Below the pieces are notes generated by a model that did no database searches, was not told the DNA's origin, and saw nothing but the letters and a program-made list of their open reading frames with translations. Shown piece by piece: positions 5,887-5,969 of a DNA stretch of 5,969 nucleotides; positions within the stretch are counted from its first letter, which is position 1; each line of letters starts with the position of its first letter. The DNA comes from Chloroflexota bacterium (GTDB taxonomy: Bacteria > Chloroflexota > Anaerolineae > Promineifilales > Promineifilaceae). Position numbers and translations under genes: made by a program. Where the stretch lies: positions 1-5,969 of the forward strand of contig JAAEOP010000963.1 of assembly GCA_024223125.1 (NCBI GenBank). Reading direction: 5' to 3'.

Positions 5887-5937
5887 TTGACATAAAAAGC
5901 AAATTTGGTACACCTATGAATTATGATGAGTGTACCA
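5887..5937 (+). promoter_or_regulatory. Possible promoter with overlapping operator palindrome
   Basis: TTGACA (5887-5892) is a perfect -35 box. After 16 nt comes TACACC (5909-5914), a weak -10 in a context (GGTACA) shared with the other two candidate promoters. An inverted repeat TGGTACAC (5906-5913) with GTGTACCA (5930-5937), spaced by 16 nt, covers the -10 and the expected start site, as a repressor operator would. TATGAT at 5922-5927 is a better -10 by sequence but is 29 nt from TTGACA. The regulator is unknown. Confidence 0.35.
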
Positions 5938-5969
5938 GATAAACGAATCAACTGGAAGATAATAATACA
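5923..5969 (+). CDS. Possible start of a downstream gene, cut by the window end
   Basis: From ATG at 5923 (or the next codon, ATG at 5926) the frame stays open to the window end and reads MMSVPDKRINWKIII. No Shine-Dalgarno sequence precedes it. If the promoter at 5887-5914 is real, transcription would begin almost at this ATG, suggesting a leaderless message. Fifteen codons are far too few to judge coding potential, and the product cannot be named. Charged residues followed by isoleucines could lead into a membrane segment, but this is a guess. Chance openness is the main alternative. Confidence 0.22.
   Translation, partial: MMSVPDKRINWKIII

Overview
The window looks bacterial and chromosomal. 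I would place it tentatively in Chloroflexota (Anaerolineae-like). The reasons are the overall protein flavour, intergenic palindromes of the AAGTGCCGGG type, and a strong excess of the palindrome CGGCCG. This placement is an impression from the sequence, not a database result. Two complete genes lie on the + strand, separated by intergenic DNA full of inverted repeats.

Layout: 1-301 is non-coding and holds two palindromic elements, then a probable -10 box and a good ribosome binding site. 302-2626 encodes a 774-residue NACHT-family STAND NTPase of the kind linked to antiphage defence. Its nucleotide-binding core is intact (Walker A, Walker B, sensor, HEYLTA box). Between the core and the C-terminal domain lie a 54-bp perfect-armed palindrome that is translated in frame and, directly abutting it, a 351-bp hexanucleotide tract translated as alternating Leu/Arg and Asp/Ala. 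2627-2998 has no credible gene but holds four sizeable inverted repeats, a probable extended -10 promoter and a structured leader. 2999-5800 is polA, a complete DNA polymerase I with 5' nuclease, active-type proofreading and polymerase domains. A strong hairpin follows polA. The last ~110 bases hold a possible promoter or operator and perhaps the first codons of another gene.

The two genes have no evident functional link. polA is housekeeping, and the NACHT gene is probably an accessory defence gene beside it with its own promoter.

The most interesting object is the tract at 1838-2188. 50 of 58 hexamers fit CNCGNC, so nearly all variation falls on codon second positions, where it changes the amino acid. 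Yet the base that would give proline never appears. This suggests a DNA-level repeat expansion filtered at protein level for helix-compatible residues, located where STAND proteins usually carry their sensor repeats.
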